Shown here piece by piece: positions 31,096-39,976 of a stretch of 64,000 nucleotides of DNA; the first letter of the stretch is position 1; every line of letters starts with the position of its first letter. Made by a program: the position numbers and the translations under genes. Location of the stretch: the NCBI GenBank assembly GCA_019694355.1, contig JAIBCB010000001.1, positions 882,048-946,047 of the forward strand, written 5' to 3'. The DNA comes from Pyrinomonadaceae bacterium (GTDB taxonomy: Bacteria > Acidobacteriota > Blastocatellia > Pyrinomonadales > Pyrinomonadaceae). The notes under the pieces are model-generated. The model was not told where the DNA came from. It saw only the letters and a list, made by a program, of their open reading frames with translations, and did no database searches.

Positions 31096-32052
31096 GTGGC
31101 AGAACAGGGATCAGAGATCGAGCGACTGAGAATTCAGTCTCTTAATGCAGAACTGCTTACGCGGATGGAGCGCGCTCTGCCTCGTGATGGTATCGCCGAA
31201 ACCACGCCAGGTTTCTTTCTTTCCCGACTGACGAAACCAACGGAGTCAACACAGCCCATATATAAACCCTGCCTATGCTTTGTTGTTCAGGGAAGCAAAC
31301 GCGCTCTTTTGGGTAATGAGGTCTACAACTACGATCCGGGCCATTACCTGGTTTTCTCGGTCGATCTGCCGGTCGTATTCCACGTAGATAAAGCCTCTGA
31401 GTCTGAGCCCTATTTCGGGCTGCGGTTGAATCTTGATCCGGCGATCGTTGCGGCAGTTTTGATAGAGTTGGGCCTTGAGGCTTCAAAGGGTGAGGCGGAT
31501 GTGAAGGCAATCGATGTCAGGGCGATCGACGTCGATTTGCTTGACGCCGTTGTGAGATTGGTCAGGCTGGTCGAGTCACCCGACGAGCAGAGACTTCTTG
31601 CACCTATCGTGAACCGCGAGATCGTGTATCGACTTCTTGCAAACGGGCAGGCATCGCGTCTGGGCCATATGATCACTTCTGCCGCCGAGACCCACCGCAT
31701 CTCAAAGGCCATAGGGTATCTGAGAGCGCGCTTCCGGGAACCGTTGAAGATCGAGACTATCGCACGAGAGGTCGGAATGAGCGTTTCCGGATTCCACCAT
31801 CACTTCAAATCGATCACCTCATTGAGTCCTTTGCAATTTCAAAAACAGATGCGGCTTCAGGAAGCTCGGCGTGTAATGCTTGTCGAAGATATGGATGCAG
31901 CTACAGCCGGATTCAGTGTAGGATATGAAGACCCGTCGTATTTCAGTCGCGATTATAAGAAGCTTTTTGGGGCTTCGCCGCAACACGATATCGCGAGACT
32001 TCGAACGAAGCTCCCGCCACAGTACAGCACGACCTCATCCGGAGCAGTTTAG
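31096..32052 (+). CDS. AraC-family regulator (AraC_N / YqhC-like), copy 1
   Basis: A 318-residue regulator with an N-terminal ligand-type cupin domain of the AraC_N family (PIYKPCLCFVVQGSKRALLGNEVYNYDPGHYLVFSVDLPV, about residues 56-95) and a C-terminal two-helix-turn-helix domain (about 210-310: EPLKIETIAREVGMSVSGFHHHFKSITSLSPLQFQKQMRLQEAR, then FSVGYEDPSYFSRDYKKLFGASPQHD). Characterised relatives such as YqhC activate aldehyde reductase genes, which suits the aldo/keto reductase and ADH cluster alongside. Start is GTG 31096 without a clear ribosome-binding site. Confidence 0.9.
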   Translation: MAEQGSEIERLRIQSLNAELLTRMERALPRDGIAETTPGFFLSRLTKPTESTQPIYKPCLCFVVQGSKRALLGNEVYNYDPGHYLVFSVDLPVVFHVDKASESEPYFGLRLNLDPAIVAAVLIELGLEASKGEADVKAIDVRAIDVDLLDAVVRLVRLVESPDEQRLLAPIVNREIVYRLLANGQASRLGHMITSAAETHRISKAIGYLRARFREPLKIETIAREVGMSVSGFHHHFKSITSLSPLQFQKQMRLQEARRVMLVEDMDAATAGFSVGYEDPSYFSRDYKKLFGASPQHDIARLRTKLPPQYSTTSSGAV

Positions 32053-32102
32053 TCTGAGTTTTCGATCCCGTTGCTGGCCTGTATAGTATGATTCTCGCAA
32101 AG

Positions 32103-32122
32103 CATTGAACTATCCTGCAAAA
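32103..32122 (+). promoter_or_regulatory. Second copy of 20-bp repeat ahead of an AraC-type gene
   Basis: CATTGAACTATCCTGCAAAA, one mismatch from the copy at 31021-31040, 49 bp upstream of the second AraC-type gene. The TTGAAC at 32105-32110 followed 16-17 bases later by GATAAA could be a sigma-70 promoter. Confidence 0.6.
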
Positions 32123-32171
32123 TCCTGATAAAGGTCTTGCTTGTCTCACCGCCACGGGGTAAGTTGGGTTC

Positions 32172-33092
32172 ATGGCAAGTCAAGCACCGACATTTGAGGG
32201 ACAAGGAGCCCTGCTTAATCGGCAGGAGCTAGTAGAACGGATATCTCGATCACTGCCACAGGACGGCCATGTCGAAGCCTTTCCCGGACTCGTTCTCTTC
32301 CGTTCGTCGGCTGTCGACAAGACCGCCTTCTCTGTGATGGAGCCTGCCTTTTGCGTGATCGCTCAAGGAAGTAAGGAAATCCGGGTTGGTGACGAAGTGC
32401 TTCGGTATGATCCCGGCCATTATCTGATCACGACTGTTGGTCTGCCCACGGTCGGACGAATAGTTGAGGCATCGACGGATCGACCGTACCTAGGCCTCCG
32501 GCTTAACCTCGACCCCGCACTCGTCGCCTCCTACACACTGGAATCCGGCATCGAGACACGGAAAAGTGATTCGGCCGTGAGGGCGGTAGATGTCAAACCG
32601 ATCGAGAACAACCTTTTGGACGCCGTCGTCCGAATGATCCGCCTGCTGGATCGGCCACAGGACGTTAAAGCGCTCACCCCTTTGATCTTCAAAGAGATCA
32701 TCTTTCGCTTGCTGCTTGAAGGCCAAGGTTCCCGATTGCGCCATCTGACCGCAGAACAAGATCCTTCGCGACGGATCTCAAGAGCGATCAAAGAAGTCCG
32801 TGAAAACATCAGTGAGCCGCTGAAGATCGAAGACATGGCTCGCCGGCTCGGAATGAGTGTTTCCGGCTTTCACCATCAGTTCAAGAGCGTCACCTCCATG
32901 AGCCCAGTACAATTTCAAAGACAATTGCGGCTACAGGAAGCTCGCCGACTCATGCTCGGCGAAGACCTTGATGCCGCTAGCGCCGGTGTCCGCGTCGGAT
33001 ACGGCGATCCGTCCTATTTCAACCGCGAGTACAAGAAGCACTTCGGAGCTCCACCTCAGCGAGATATCGCCAAATTGCGAAGCAATCTTTGA
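32172..33092 (+). CDS. AraC-family regulator (AraC_N / YqhC-like), copy 2
   Basis: A 306-residue paralogue of the preceding regulator with the same plan: AraC_N domain (FSVMEPAFCVIAQGSKEIRVGDEVLRYDPGHYLITT, about residues 53-88) and two helix-turn-helix motifs (EPLKIEDMARRLGMSVSGFHHQFKSVTSMSPVQFQRQLRLQEAR; VRVGYGDPSYFNREYKKHFGAPPQRD). Start ATG 32172. The gene pair is probably a tandem duplication sharing one type of upstream motif. Likely control of the neighbouring reductases is inference. Confidence 0.9.
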   Translation: MASQAPTFEGQGALLNRQELVERISRSLPQDGHVEAFPGLVLFRSSAVDKTAFSVMEPAFCVIAQGSKEIRVGDEVLRYDPGHYLITTVGLPTVGRIVEASTDRPYLGLRLNLDPALVASYTLESGIETRKSDSAVRAVDVKPIENNLLDAVVRMIRLLDRPQDVKALTPLIFKEIIFRLLLEGQGSRLRHLTAEQDPSRRISRAIKEVRENISEPLKIEDMARRLGMSVSGFHHQFKSVTSMSPVQFQRQLRLQEARRLMLGEDLDAASAGVRVGYGDPSYFNREYKKHFGAPPQRDIAKLRSNL

Positions 33093-33106
33093 TACTTTTT
33101 TGCCGG

Positions 33107-33493
33107 CTAGAACATTCCGTTACCGTTCTCGACCGATTCAGGAACAGTCTGAAGCACGTCCCAGTGTTCGATCACCTTGCCGTTCTCATCCAATTTGAAT
33201 ATGTCGATTCCCGCATAATCGGGCAGGCCGGGCCATGTCTGATGACAATGGAGAACCACGTACTCGTTTTCGGCGATCACGCGTTTGAACTCGACATGCT
33301 TGCCGGGGAATTCGCGGGCCATCCGCTCGAAATACTCGATAAAGGCTTCCTTGCCATCGCCTACGCCCGGGTTATGCTGAATGTAAACATCGCCGACATA
33401 TTTCTCGATCGCTTCGCGCGGCTTAGATCTATTGAACATCAGGTCGTAAAACGCCACGACAGTTTCTTTGTTTCGTTCGATCTGGTTTGTCAT
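33107..33493 (-). CDS. SnoaL-like / NTF2-fold protein
   Basis: A 128-residue single-domain protein of the SnoaL-like polyketide cyclase superfamily: [51 protein letters not shown] (residues 8-58) and [43 protein letters not shown]. These small proteins may bind or turn over hydrophobic compounds, and no function can be assigned. Convergent with the second AraC gene (14-bp gap). Confidence 0.88.
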   Translation of the reverse strand: MTNQIERNKETVVAFYDLMFNRSKPREAIEKYVGDVYIQHNPGVGDGKEAFIEYFERMAREFPGKHVEFKRVIAENEYVVLHCHQTWPGLPDYAGIDIFKLDENGKVIEHWDVLQTVPESVENGNGMF

Positions 33494-33618
33494 GGGCTGT
33501 AAACCCCCGTAAAAAACATTAACTGGCAGATGCCCCGTCCGAGCCTGAACTCGCTTCGCGCCAATGAAACTTCGCCGTTGCCGGAATCGGCACGATCCTA
33601 AGGGTGATCGCCTGGCTG

Positions 33619-34131
33619 CTATTTTTCGTTCGTTTGTAAATCTTTGAACATAATATAGGTGTCCACCAATCCTAAGTCCTTATGTCGAAAACCTTTTGGC
33701 GTCGTGCCGATGATGTCAAACCCGAATTTCTGCCACAATTTTACTGCTGCTTCGTTCGTGCTTACAACTATGTTGAATTGAATGCCGAGATATCCCTTGT
33801 CTTTTGCGAAGTTTATCGAGTGTTCACAAAGCAGTTTGCCCGTGCCTCGTCCGTGGAATTCTGGATTCACCATATAACTGCAATTTGCAATATGGTCGCC
33901 CAAGTCAATTTGGTTGGGTTTGATTATGTAGGTTCCTAAAATTTCGTCATTGTCCACCGCAACAAAGGTGTCCATATAGTCAGCAAACCAATGTTTATGC
34001 AGATTGTCTTTTGGTGTGCTTGGGTCAAAAACATAAGTGTCGCCTGTTGCGATAACGTTCTCGAAAATCTCCCAAACCTTATCAAAGTCAGTCTGAATGT
34101 TTGCTCGTCTTATGTTCATTGAGTTTGTCAA
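33619..34131 (-). CDS. GNAT-family N-acetyltransferase
   Basis: A 170-residue acetyl-CoA-dependent transferase. Motif A is [25 protein letters not shown] (about residues 97-121), with preceding strand [13 protein letters not shown], and motif B is [21 protein letters not shown], as in RimI- or phosphinothricin-acetyltransferase-like enzymes. The DNA is markedly more AT-rich than the reductase cluster, as is the gene downstream of it, so this pair likely came from another source. Substrate unknown. Confidence 0.9.
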   Translation of the reverse strand: MTNSMNIRRANIQTDFDKVWEIFENVIATGDTYVFDPSTPKDNLHKHWFADYMDTFVAVDNDEILGTYIIKPNQIDLGDHIANCSYMVNPEFHGRGTGKLLCEHSINFAKDKGYLGIQFNIVVSTNEAAVKLWQKFGFDIIGTTPKGFRHKDLGLVDTYIMFKDLQTNEK

Positions 34132-34202
34132 AGTTTTTAATGTTTGTGCCTAGCTGCTGCTTTTTTTCAACTCAATACGAAAATCTTATTTGATTAAAAG
34201 CA

Positions 34203-34667
34203 TTAATCTACTGCTTGATTTATTGCATAGATATTTCCAATCCCAATTTCACCGTTGTCCAATTCATATTTTGCTAATAATCTTCGATATCCCTCACCTT
34301 CAAACTCGTCCAAATAAGCCCAATTGTCGATTAAATCGTTTGAAAAAAGAACGAACGCTTCTATATTTTCTTGCTCGTCTGTTTTTGTGTGCCTAAATCC
34401 GAAATAGCCTAAGTCTGATCCCCAACCTTCATTTACTAACTTTCCTTTTAGAACACCCGTTTTCCACACCCCTTTAATATGCTCTATTTTGAAATGGTTT
34501 GGTCTACCTGGGGCCAACGTCCCATAGATAATAAGGGTGTTGTTCGGGTTGTATTTTTCTATAAAAGATTGTTCGGTCTCACTAAGCTTCTCAATGTCTA
34601 TTTTTTCAAAGCCATCTCGTGAGGATATTTTTTCGTTTAGCTTTTCAATTATTATGTCGAAATCCAT
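34203..34667 (-). CDS. Gamma-glutamylcyclotransferase-like protein
   Basis: A 154-residue protein. The family's YGTL core appears as LIIYGTLAPGRPNHFKIEHIKGVWKTGVLKG (about residues 44-74), and the C-terminal WAYLDEFEGEGYRRLLAKYELDNGEIGIGNIYA matches the GGCT domain end. Such proteins release 5-oxoproline from gamma-glutamyl compounds, but stand-alone bacterial members are rarely characterised. The gene is AT-rich and flanked by repeat-containing spacers, compatible with cassette-type transfer. Confidence 0.82.
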   Translation of the reverse strand: MDFDIIIEKLNEKISSRDGFEKIDIEKLSETEQSFIEKYNPNNTLIIYGTLAPGRPNHFKIEHIKGVWKTGVLKGKLVNEGWGSDLGYFGFRHTKTDEQENIEAFVLFSNDLIDNWAYLDEFEGEGYRRLLAKYELDNGEIGIGNIYAINQAVD

Positions 34668-34699
34668 TATCTTCGAATATGTGTTCGGTTAAATTTTAG

Positions 34700-34800
34700 A
34701 CCGTTCTACTATAGTTGCAACTAACGGTCGGCAGCTTTTAAAGCCTGTGCGTGGTTTGCGGCGTTACTCTAAAATTGCCACTAACGATCCGGGCCGTTTG
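34700..34800. repeat. attC-like imperfect repeat region (tentative)
   Basis: Read on the minus strand the spacer contains CGTTAGTGGCAATT, then TAACGCCGC, a GGCTTTAAAAGC palindrome and CGTTAGTTGCAACT. The TAACG...CGTTA arrangement with GTTAGT ends resembles integron cassette recombination sites, but the flanking 7-mers fit the attC consensus only in part. There is no integron integrase in the window. A TCCGGGCCGTTT copy within this region recurs at 35615-35626 beyond the dioxygenase gene. Confidence 0.3.
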
Positions 34801-34808
34801 CGATCGGG

Positions 34809-35495
34809 TCAAGGTTTCACAATGATCGCTTTTGTCAGCACAAAGCCGTCGGTAAGACTTCCCGTTACTGTTCCCATATTTCTTTCCAGTGTGTCGCGGA
34901 AAATATCGTCTTTTTGGTTGGAGGTGTCGGGCTGACCGTGCTTTTCGTAGTGCGTTGATCTATAAACTTCGCTCGTCGTATTTTCCGGCAAAGCGATTTG
35001 CGTGATGACCAACGATTTGGCGTTTGCGTCCAAAACTTCGACGTGAACGTGCGGAGCCCTGCCTTGATACCAGCCCGGATAGATCGAAATAAACGACACA
35101 TTTCCTTTGGCATCCGTCGTTTGTCTGCCGCGTAAAAAATGGACGTTTTGGTAATCGGTCGGCTGCATCCCGCCGCCGCCGTATTCCGAATAGTTGCCTT
35201 CGCTGTCGCAATGCCAAACATCAACCAAGACATCTGCCAACGGCTTGCAATTATCGCTGTCATTCTGCACCGTCAGATTTATCAACAACGGAACGCCAAC
35301 GCGGTCGGAAGTGATATTCGCCTTGACTACTTCGCCGGGTGATTTGATCGGAAAAGGCCCCTTGGTCTCCTGCGGCGAAAGCGGACAACCATCATTATCG
35401 GTCGGGACGTTTCCTTCGCCCCGACAAGACGAAAGAAACACAGGACTCGCCAAAATCGCTCCGCCGAATAGTTTTAAGAACTCTTTTCGTTTCAT
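34809..35495 (-). CDS. Intradiol ring-cleavage dioxygenase-like lipoprotein
   Basis: A 228-residue protein with a lipoprotein or Tat-like leader (LKLFGGAILASPVFLSSCRG, lipobox cysteine at residue 24) and an intradiol-dioxygenase fold: CPLSPQETKGPFPI, PLADVLVDVWHCDSEGNYSEYGGGG, SIYPGWYQGRAPHVHVEVLD. The tyrosines and the HVH pair that bind ferric iron in protocatechuate dioxygenases are conserved. It would open catechol-type rings outside the cytoplasm, though exported members have uncertain substrates. It is divergently placed to the V4R sigma-54 activator, which might sense aromatics. Confidence 0.85.
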   Translation of the reverse strand: MKRKEFLKLFGGAILASPVFLSSCRGEGNVPTDNDGCPLSPQETKGPFPIKSPGEVVKANITSDRVGVPLLINLTVQNDSDNCKPLADVLVDVWHCDSEGNYSEYGGGGMQPTDYQNVHFLRGRQTTDAKGNVSFISIYPGWYQGRAPHVHVEVLDANAKSLVITQIALPENTTSEVYRSTHYEKHGQPDTSNQKDDIFRDTLERNMGTVTGSLTDGFVLTKAIIVKP

Positions 35496-35666
35496 ATATC
35501 TAGTTTTCTATTTCTGAATTTCGTATCCAGAGCCAAGCATCGCCGATCTCTGTGACATTGACAGTGAGTTCACGGAACGTATCACAATCAGCCCAGAATT
35601 CTAACCAGAAATGGTCCGGGCCGTTTTTGCTACAAGCTTTCATGGGAGGTCAAGGCTCGGGCGAGA

Positions 35667-37379
35667 ATGCAGTATCATTATAAACATACCTACCCGCATA
35701 TGAGAGAAAAGTACCCAACCTTGCTGGAACTTATAACGACCGATGACCAGGGAGCGGTTTACCTTGGAGAAAGACGGGCTCTAATTCTTGACGCGACAAT
35801 TGTGGGCAGAGCCTTTTCAAACTTTCTCAGCGTTAACGGGCCGTTCGAAAGCGTTCCGCACATCTGGAATCTTGGATACGCCTTCGGTTTTCAATTCGCG
35901 ATGACTGTCAAGCCTCATAACAGCTCAGAGGACAAGCTGTCATGGTTTTCCGAAACGCTCGCTCGCGTATCCACTCACGGCTTTGCGATGTTCAATGTCG
36001 TGGAAGCAAACTTCGATCATGACGGAGAGATCGCAGTTAATCTGTCAAACCCATGGAACTCCGACACGGACATAGCCGGTCTCGAGAACGCCGAGTTCCT
36101 TTCATCATTTGTCGGCGGCATCTTGAGCGGTGCCGCTTCGGCGGTAAAAGGCGAGACCGTCCATTTCATAGGCCACCTTGAAAGCCCTGCGAGCCTGGAG
36201 GCAACCAGTATTGGGCGAACTACCTGGAATGACGACGATGAGGTCGTCAAAAAGCTTAAGGAGTTTGCGGAGGAAATCACAAGCGAACCTTTTTCATTTT
36301 CCGATCTAATAGAAAAACACGCTCCGACGGTCGAGCGGATAACCAAACTGATCACCGACCTGGAAAGTAAGAACGATGAGATAGAAAGCCTGCGAGTGAA
36401 ACTATCTCAACTGCAGGAAGTTGTTTCGGAAGCCGAAACCGAAATGGTCGGGATGAGTTCCCTGTATAAGCTTGCGGTCCAGACAGCAAAGAAGGTGGCT
36501 CAAAGCACGACGACGGTTTTGATAACCGGTGAAACAGGAACCGGGAAGGAGCTTTTTGCGAGATTGATACACAAGAATAGTAGTGTCAGAAATCAGCCGC
36601 TAATTACCGTCAACTGTGCCGCTCTTCCGGAATCACTTGTCGAAAGCGAACTGTTCGGGCACGAAAGAGGGGCGTTTACCGGAGCGGCAAACCGGCGGCC
36701 GGGGCGCTTTGAGATCGCAAACGGCTCGACGATCTTTCTCGACGAGATCGGCGAACTTCCTCTAGACACTCAGGCGAAATTTCTGCGGGTTCTGCAGGAA
36801 GGTGAATTTGAACGATTGGGCGGCAGCCAAACGATCAAGACAAATGCTAGGGTGATCGCTGCCACAAATCGCGATCTCGGAAAAATGGTTGAAGAAGGAA
36901 CGTTTCGCGCCGACCTCTATTACAGATTGAATGTGTTTCCGGTCAATATACCGCCGCTGAGGGAGAGGAGAGGTGACATTACATTGTTGATCCACTTTTT
37001 CGCACAGTTCTTTAGACGCCAGTTCAAAAAAACGATCACGTCGATCGAGAATCGGTCCATCGAAGCTCTTAGTGAATACAATTTCCCGGGAAATGTTAGA
37101 GAACTGAAACACATTGTCGAGCGGGCAGTACTTCTCTCTGAAGGCGAGGTCCTTTACATAGAAACACCGCGAACAAAGTTCGATACGAAAAATTCTGCTA
37201 TCGGCCCAAAGAGCGACCTTGGCTCTTCGCTGACCCTAGAGGAAATGGAGCGGCGATACATCACACAGGTGATCTCCGATTGCAATGGAATGATCGCGGG
37301 AAAGGGCGGCGCCGCGGAGATACTTGATCTACCTCCTTCAACACTTAGAAGCAAAATGAAAAAACTCGGGATCCGCTAA
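35667..37379 (+). CDS. Sigma-54-dependent activator with V4R sensor domain
   Basis: A 570-residue enhancer-binding protein. The N-terminus (residues 1-190) has a shortened XylR_N-like part and a V4R domain ([40 protein letters not shown]), the small-molecule sensor found in DmpR/XylR. A coiled coil (about 215-260) follows. The AAA+ domain has Walker A GETGTGKE, the sigma-54-contacting loop GAFTGA (about residue 335), Walker [12 protein letters not shown] and the arginine-finger region [11 protein letters not shown]. It ends with a Fis-type helix-turn-helix ([21 protein letters not shown]). It likely activates the -24/-12 promoter just downstream. Ligand unknown. Confidence 0.9.
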   Translation: MQYHYKHTYPHMREKYPTLLELITTDDQGAVYLGERRALILDATIVGRAFSNFLSVNGPFESVPHIWNLGYAFGFQFAMTVKPHNSSEDKLSWFSETLARVSTHGFAMFNVVEANFDHDGEIAVNLSNPWNSDTDIAGLENAEFLSSFVGGILSGAASAVKGETVHFIGHLESPASLEATSIGRTTWNDDDEVVKKLKEFAEEITSEPFSFSDLIEKHAPTVERITKLITDLESKNDEIESLRVKLSQLQEVVSEAETEMVGMSSLYKLAVQTAKKVAQSTTTVLITGETGTGKELFARLIHKNSSVRNQPLITVNCAALPESLVESELFGHERGAFTGAANRRPGRFEIANGSTIFLDEIGELPLDTQAKFLRVLQEGEFERLGGSQTIKTNARVIAATNRDLGKMVEEGTFRADLYYRLNVFPVNIPPLRERRGDITLLIHFFAQFFRRQFKKTITSIENRSIEALSEYNFPGNVRELKHIVERAVLLSEGEVLYIETPRTKFDTKNSAIGPKSDLGSSLTLEEMERRYITQVISDCNGMIAGKGGAAEILDLPPSTLRSKMKKLGIR

Positions 37380-37381
37380 CG

Positions 37382-37396
37382 TGGCACCCTATATGC
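37382..37396 (+). promoter_or_regulatory. Sigma-54 (-24/-12) promoter
   Basis: TGGCAC at 37382-37387, five bases, then ATGC at 37393-37396. The GG and GC lie 12 bases apart, the spacing required for sigma-54 promoters; the -12 element differs from TTGC by one base. It starts 3 bp after the stop of a sigma-54 activator gene and reads into the STAS-like gene. Confidence 0.55.
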
Positions 37397-37408
37397 AGGT
37401 AGTTCGGG

Positions 37409-37720
37409 GTGGAGGTCTCCCCGAATACGTTTTTGAAAAACGACTACAGGATCACAATTCCGGCGGGCCGGGCAGACGGCTCGCTTTGCCTTGCGATATC
37501 AGGCTTTATCAATGCAGGCAATCTTGATCTGTTTCTAACGGACCTCTTGGGCTATAGTCGCGAACATAGGCCTCTATCGCTTGACCTAATCGATGTGGTC
37601 GCGGTTGATGAAAATGCTGCCGCGGCCCTCCTAACTTTTGCGGCGTCGACAAGCTCCGAACTGGTAAACGTGCCACTCTATCTTCAGCAGCTTTTCCGCT
37701 ACCTGTCCGAAACGAAATAA
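37409..37720 (+). CDS. Small STAS-like protein
   Basis: Up to 103 residues from GTG 37409; TTG 37433, after a GGAGG at 37411-37415, is a possible alternative start. LCLAISGFINAGNLDLFLTDLLGYSREHRPLSLDLIDVVAVDENAAAALLTFAA follows the beta-alpha plan of anti-anti-sigma (STAS) domains, though the phosphorylatable serine position reads DENAAA, so it may not be regulated by phosphorylation. The identity is tentative. It would be the main product of the sigma-54 promoter. Confidence 0.5.
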   Translation: MEVSPNTFLKNDYRITIPAGRADGSLCLAISGFINAGNLDLFLTDLLGYSREHRPLSLDLIDVVAVDENAAAALLTFAASTSSELVNVPLYLQQLFRYLSETK

Positions 37721-37794
37721 CGCTTCCGACGCGACATATCGCGTCGACATTCCGCCGCCATAGCTATCCCGCCAAATACAAAAGTTTTTAATAG

Positions 37795-37810
37795 GTAAGT
37801 AATTACTTAC
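37795..37810. promoter_or_regulatory. 16-bp perfect palindrome, likely TetR-family operator
   Basis: GTAAGTAATTACTTAC is a perfect inverted repeat, 58 bp upstream of the TetR gene heading the efflux operon. TetR-type repressors bind such 15-20 bp palindromes near their own promoter, so autoregulation is likely. Confidence 0.65.
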
Positions 37811-37868
37811 TCTTTCCATTTTCTGAGTTGTGGCAAGCCAGTTGCACTAGCCACTGTAAGAGGCGTCA

Positions 37869-38516
37869 ATGCCAATGAGTGGTAACAAAGAAAAATCTAC
37901 TCGAATGAGCGGCGCAAAAAGGCGCCGCCATTTGCTCGATGCAGCCGCGACAATTTTCGGATCAAAGGGCTTTTCGGGCACAACGACAAAGGAGATCGCG
38001 AACTCCGCACACGTAAATGAGTCCCTTATCTTTAAACACTTTGACAACAAGGACCACCTCTATGAATGTGTGCTTCGCGAAAGAGAGCTTGACGCGGTCT
38101 ATTTGCGCTTTATTGAAACCATCAGGGATGCAATTCGGGCCAGGAATGACAGAAAGGTCTTTGATGCGATCGCTCGGCTCATCCTTCACAAGCACCGTAG
38201 CAATAGCGACGTTTACCGAATGGTTCTCTTTAGCGTTCTCGAAAAAAGGCCGTCGGTATTTGAACTGCTCAAGAAACAAATGCAGCCGATGATCGACGAA
38301 GTGGCTGAATACATACGATCGAGAACGAAAGACGGCGATCTCAACTGCCCCGATCCCGAGCTATATGTAATTGCGCTGATCGGCATGGTAAGCCATCAGG
38401 CGATGATCGGGGAAATATTCACGGAAATGGACACGATCCCTGACGACGAACGAGCCTTGAGATCATACACACAAATAATTCTTGACAGTATGAGGCGTTC
38501 TGAGACAAGGTGTTAA
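37869..38516 (+). CDS. TetR-family transcriptional regulator
   Basis: A 215-residue repressor. The N-terminal helix-turn-helix (RRHLLDAAATIFGSKGFSGTTTKEIANSAHVNESLIFKHFDNKDHLYECVL, about residues 18-67) is a typical TetR_N domain; the C-terminal part is a helical ligand-binding domain. The ATG at 37869 has AGAGG seven bases upstream. It overlaps or closely abuts the adaptor gene and lies downstream of a palindromic operator, so it probably represses the RND efflux operon and itself until a toxic ligand binds. Confidence 0.92.
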   Translation: MPMSGNKEKSTRMSGAKRRRHLLDAAATIFGSKGFSGTTTKEIANSAHVNESLIFKHFDNKDHLYECVLRERELDAVYLRFIETIRDAIRARNDRKVFDAIARLILHKHRSNSDVYRMVLFSVLEKRPSVFELLKKQMQPMIDEVAEYIRSRTKDGDLNCPDPELYVIALIGMVSHQAMIGEIFTEMDTIPDDERALRSYTQIILDSMRRSETRC

Positions 38517-38548
38517 ACCTCAATATATTTCAATTCGGGAAGAAAACG

Positions 38549-39934
38549 ATGATTCGAAACAATCACCAGAAGTTCACAATGGCCGTGGCTTTGATCACGA
38601 GCGCGGCATTTCTATCTGCTTGCGGAAAAACGGAAGTCGCTTCGAACGCCAACCAAACTGTGGCAAAAACTGTCTCGGTTACAACCGCAAAAGCGGAAAC
38701 GAGGCCGATTGCCGGATACCTTGAGGCGACTGGAAGTATTTCGGCGGATGACAGTTCGGCCGTCGCTCCGCAGGTTTCCGGTCAGGTCCTAACAACACCC
38801 GTCGATGTCGGAGCGTTTGTAAGGCAGGGCGACGTCCTTGTCCAGCTAAATCCGCGTGACGCGCAATTGCGTTTGGATCAGGCACGATCGGGAGAGATGC
38901 AGGCCCTTGCCGGGTTGAAGCAGGCACAGGCACGTGTCGGCCTGAGCGAAGGCGGTACGTTTGATCCGAACAATGTCCCAGAGGTACTAGCTGCTTTTCA
39001 GGCTTACGAAGCGGCCCAGTCTCAAGTGCAAAACGCGTTAGCAAATGTCGAGAATCTTGAAGCTCAGGCGCGGCTTGCCGAAGACACGGCGCGTCGTTAT
39101 GGAAATCTGCTGAAGACAGGTGACGCCTCACAGCTTCTATACAATCAACACCGAACGCAGGCAGCGGCAGCCCGAAAACAGGTAGATGCCGCCAAAGCCA
39201 GCGTAAACTCACTCCGCTCTCAGGCAAATGCAAGCAAGCGTCAGTATGAGGCTGCGATCAATACCGCGAAGCAAAGCAATCAGGGTGTATATTCGGCCCA
39301 GGCCAGCTATGACAATGCGAAAACGCAGGTGGCCATCGCCGAAAAAGCACTGGCGGATACGGCCATACGGGCTCCATTCTCAGGGTTTATCAGCGAACGT
39401 CTTGTCGCCGCCGGTGAATACGTAACGACCTCATCAAAATTGGTAACTCTCGTCAAAACCAACCCGATTCGAATGATCCTTCAGATTCCTGAAACAGATA
39501 CCGCAAAGGTGTCGGTCGGCGTAGGTGTGTCTATATCGACCGCTGCGTATCCAGGAAGACAATTTGCGGGGCGCATCACGGCGATCAATCCGAGCTTAGA
39601 TCAGCAATCGAGGGCCGTAAGTATCGAGGCCTCGATCGATAACGATGAGAATCTGCTTAAGCCGAATATGTTCGCGACCGGCCGCATTCTTCAGTCGGGC
39701 ACCGTTTCTGGCGTGTTCATTCCAAAGGTCGCAGTTCAAAGCAACACCAGCACCGATTCAAAACGCGTATTTGTAATCGTCGATGGCAAAGCTCGGATAG
39801 TTGTAGTTCAGACCGGCATTGAGGAAGCCGATCATATTCAGATCACGTCGGGTCTTGACGGAACCGAGACTGTCGCCGTCAGCGGATTTAACGAGTTGTT
39901 TGATGGCGTTCCCGTCGCAGTGACAGCGCAATAG
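38549..39934 (+). CDS. RND efflux periplasmic adaptor lipoprotein
   Basis: A 461-residue membrane-fusion protein. ATG 38549 follows GGGAAGAAAA and gives a lipoprotein signal ending LSACGK; the longer frame adds 13 unlikely residues. Domains: lipoyl (APQVSGQVLTTPVDVGAFVRQGDVLVQLNPRDAQLRLDQA), a long alpha-hairpin with TolC-docking repeats (about residues 100-250), a second lipoyl half (ALADTAIRAPFSGFISERLVAAGEYVT), a beta-barrel and a membrane-proximal domain. It joins the inner-membrane pump and TolC-like channel. Confidence 0.93.
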   Translation: MIRNNHQKFTMAVALITSAAFLSACGKTEVASNANQTVAKTVSVTTAKAETRPIAGYLEATGSISADDSSAVAPQVSGQVLTTPVDVGAFVRQGDVLVQLNPRDAQLRLDQARSGEMQALAGLKQAQARVGLSEGGTFDPNNVPEVLAAFQAYEAAQSQVQNALANVENLEAQARLAEDTARRYGNLLKTGDASQLLYNQHRTQAAAARKQVDAAKASVNSLRSQANASKRQYEAAINTAKQSNQGVYSAQASYDNAKTQVAIAEKALADTAIRAPFSGFISERLVAAGEYVTTSSKLVTLVKTNPIRMILQIPETDTAKVSVGVGVSISTAAYPGRQFAGRITAINPSLDQQSRAVSIEASIDNDENLLKPNMFATGRILQSGTVSGVFIPKVAVQSNTSTDSKRVFVIVDGKARIVVVQTGIEEADHIQITSGLDGTETVAVSGFNELFDGVPVAVTAQ

Positions 39935-39976
39935 AGGGCAAACAGTGACCTCATCGGTTAATGAGGGGAGATCAAT

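Noticed and set aside
34700..34800. Bona fide integron
   Set aside because: No integron integrase or attI; core-site matches are partial, so only a tentative repeat was recorded.
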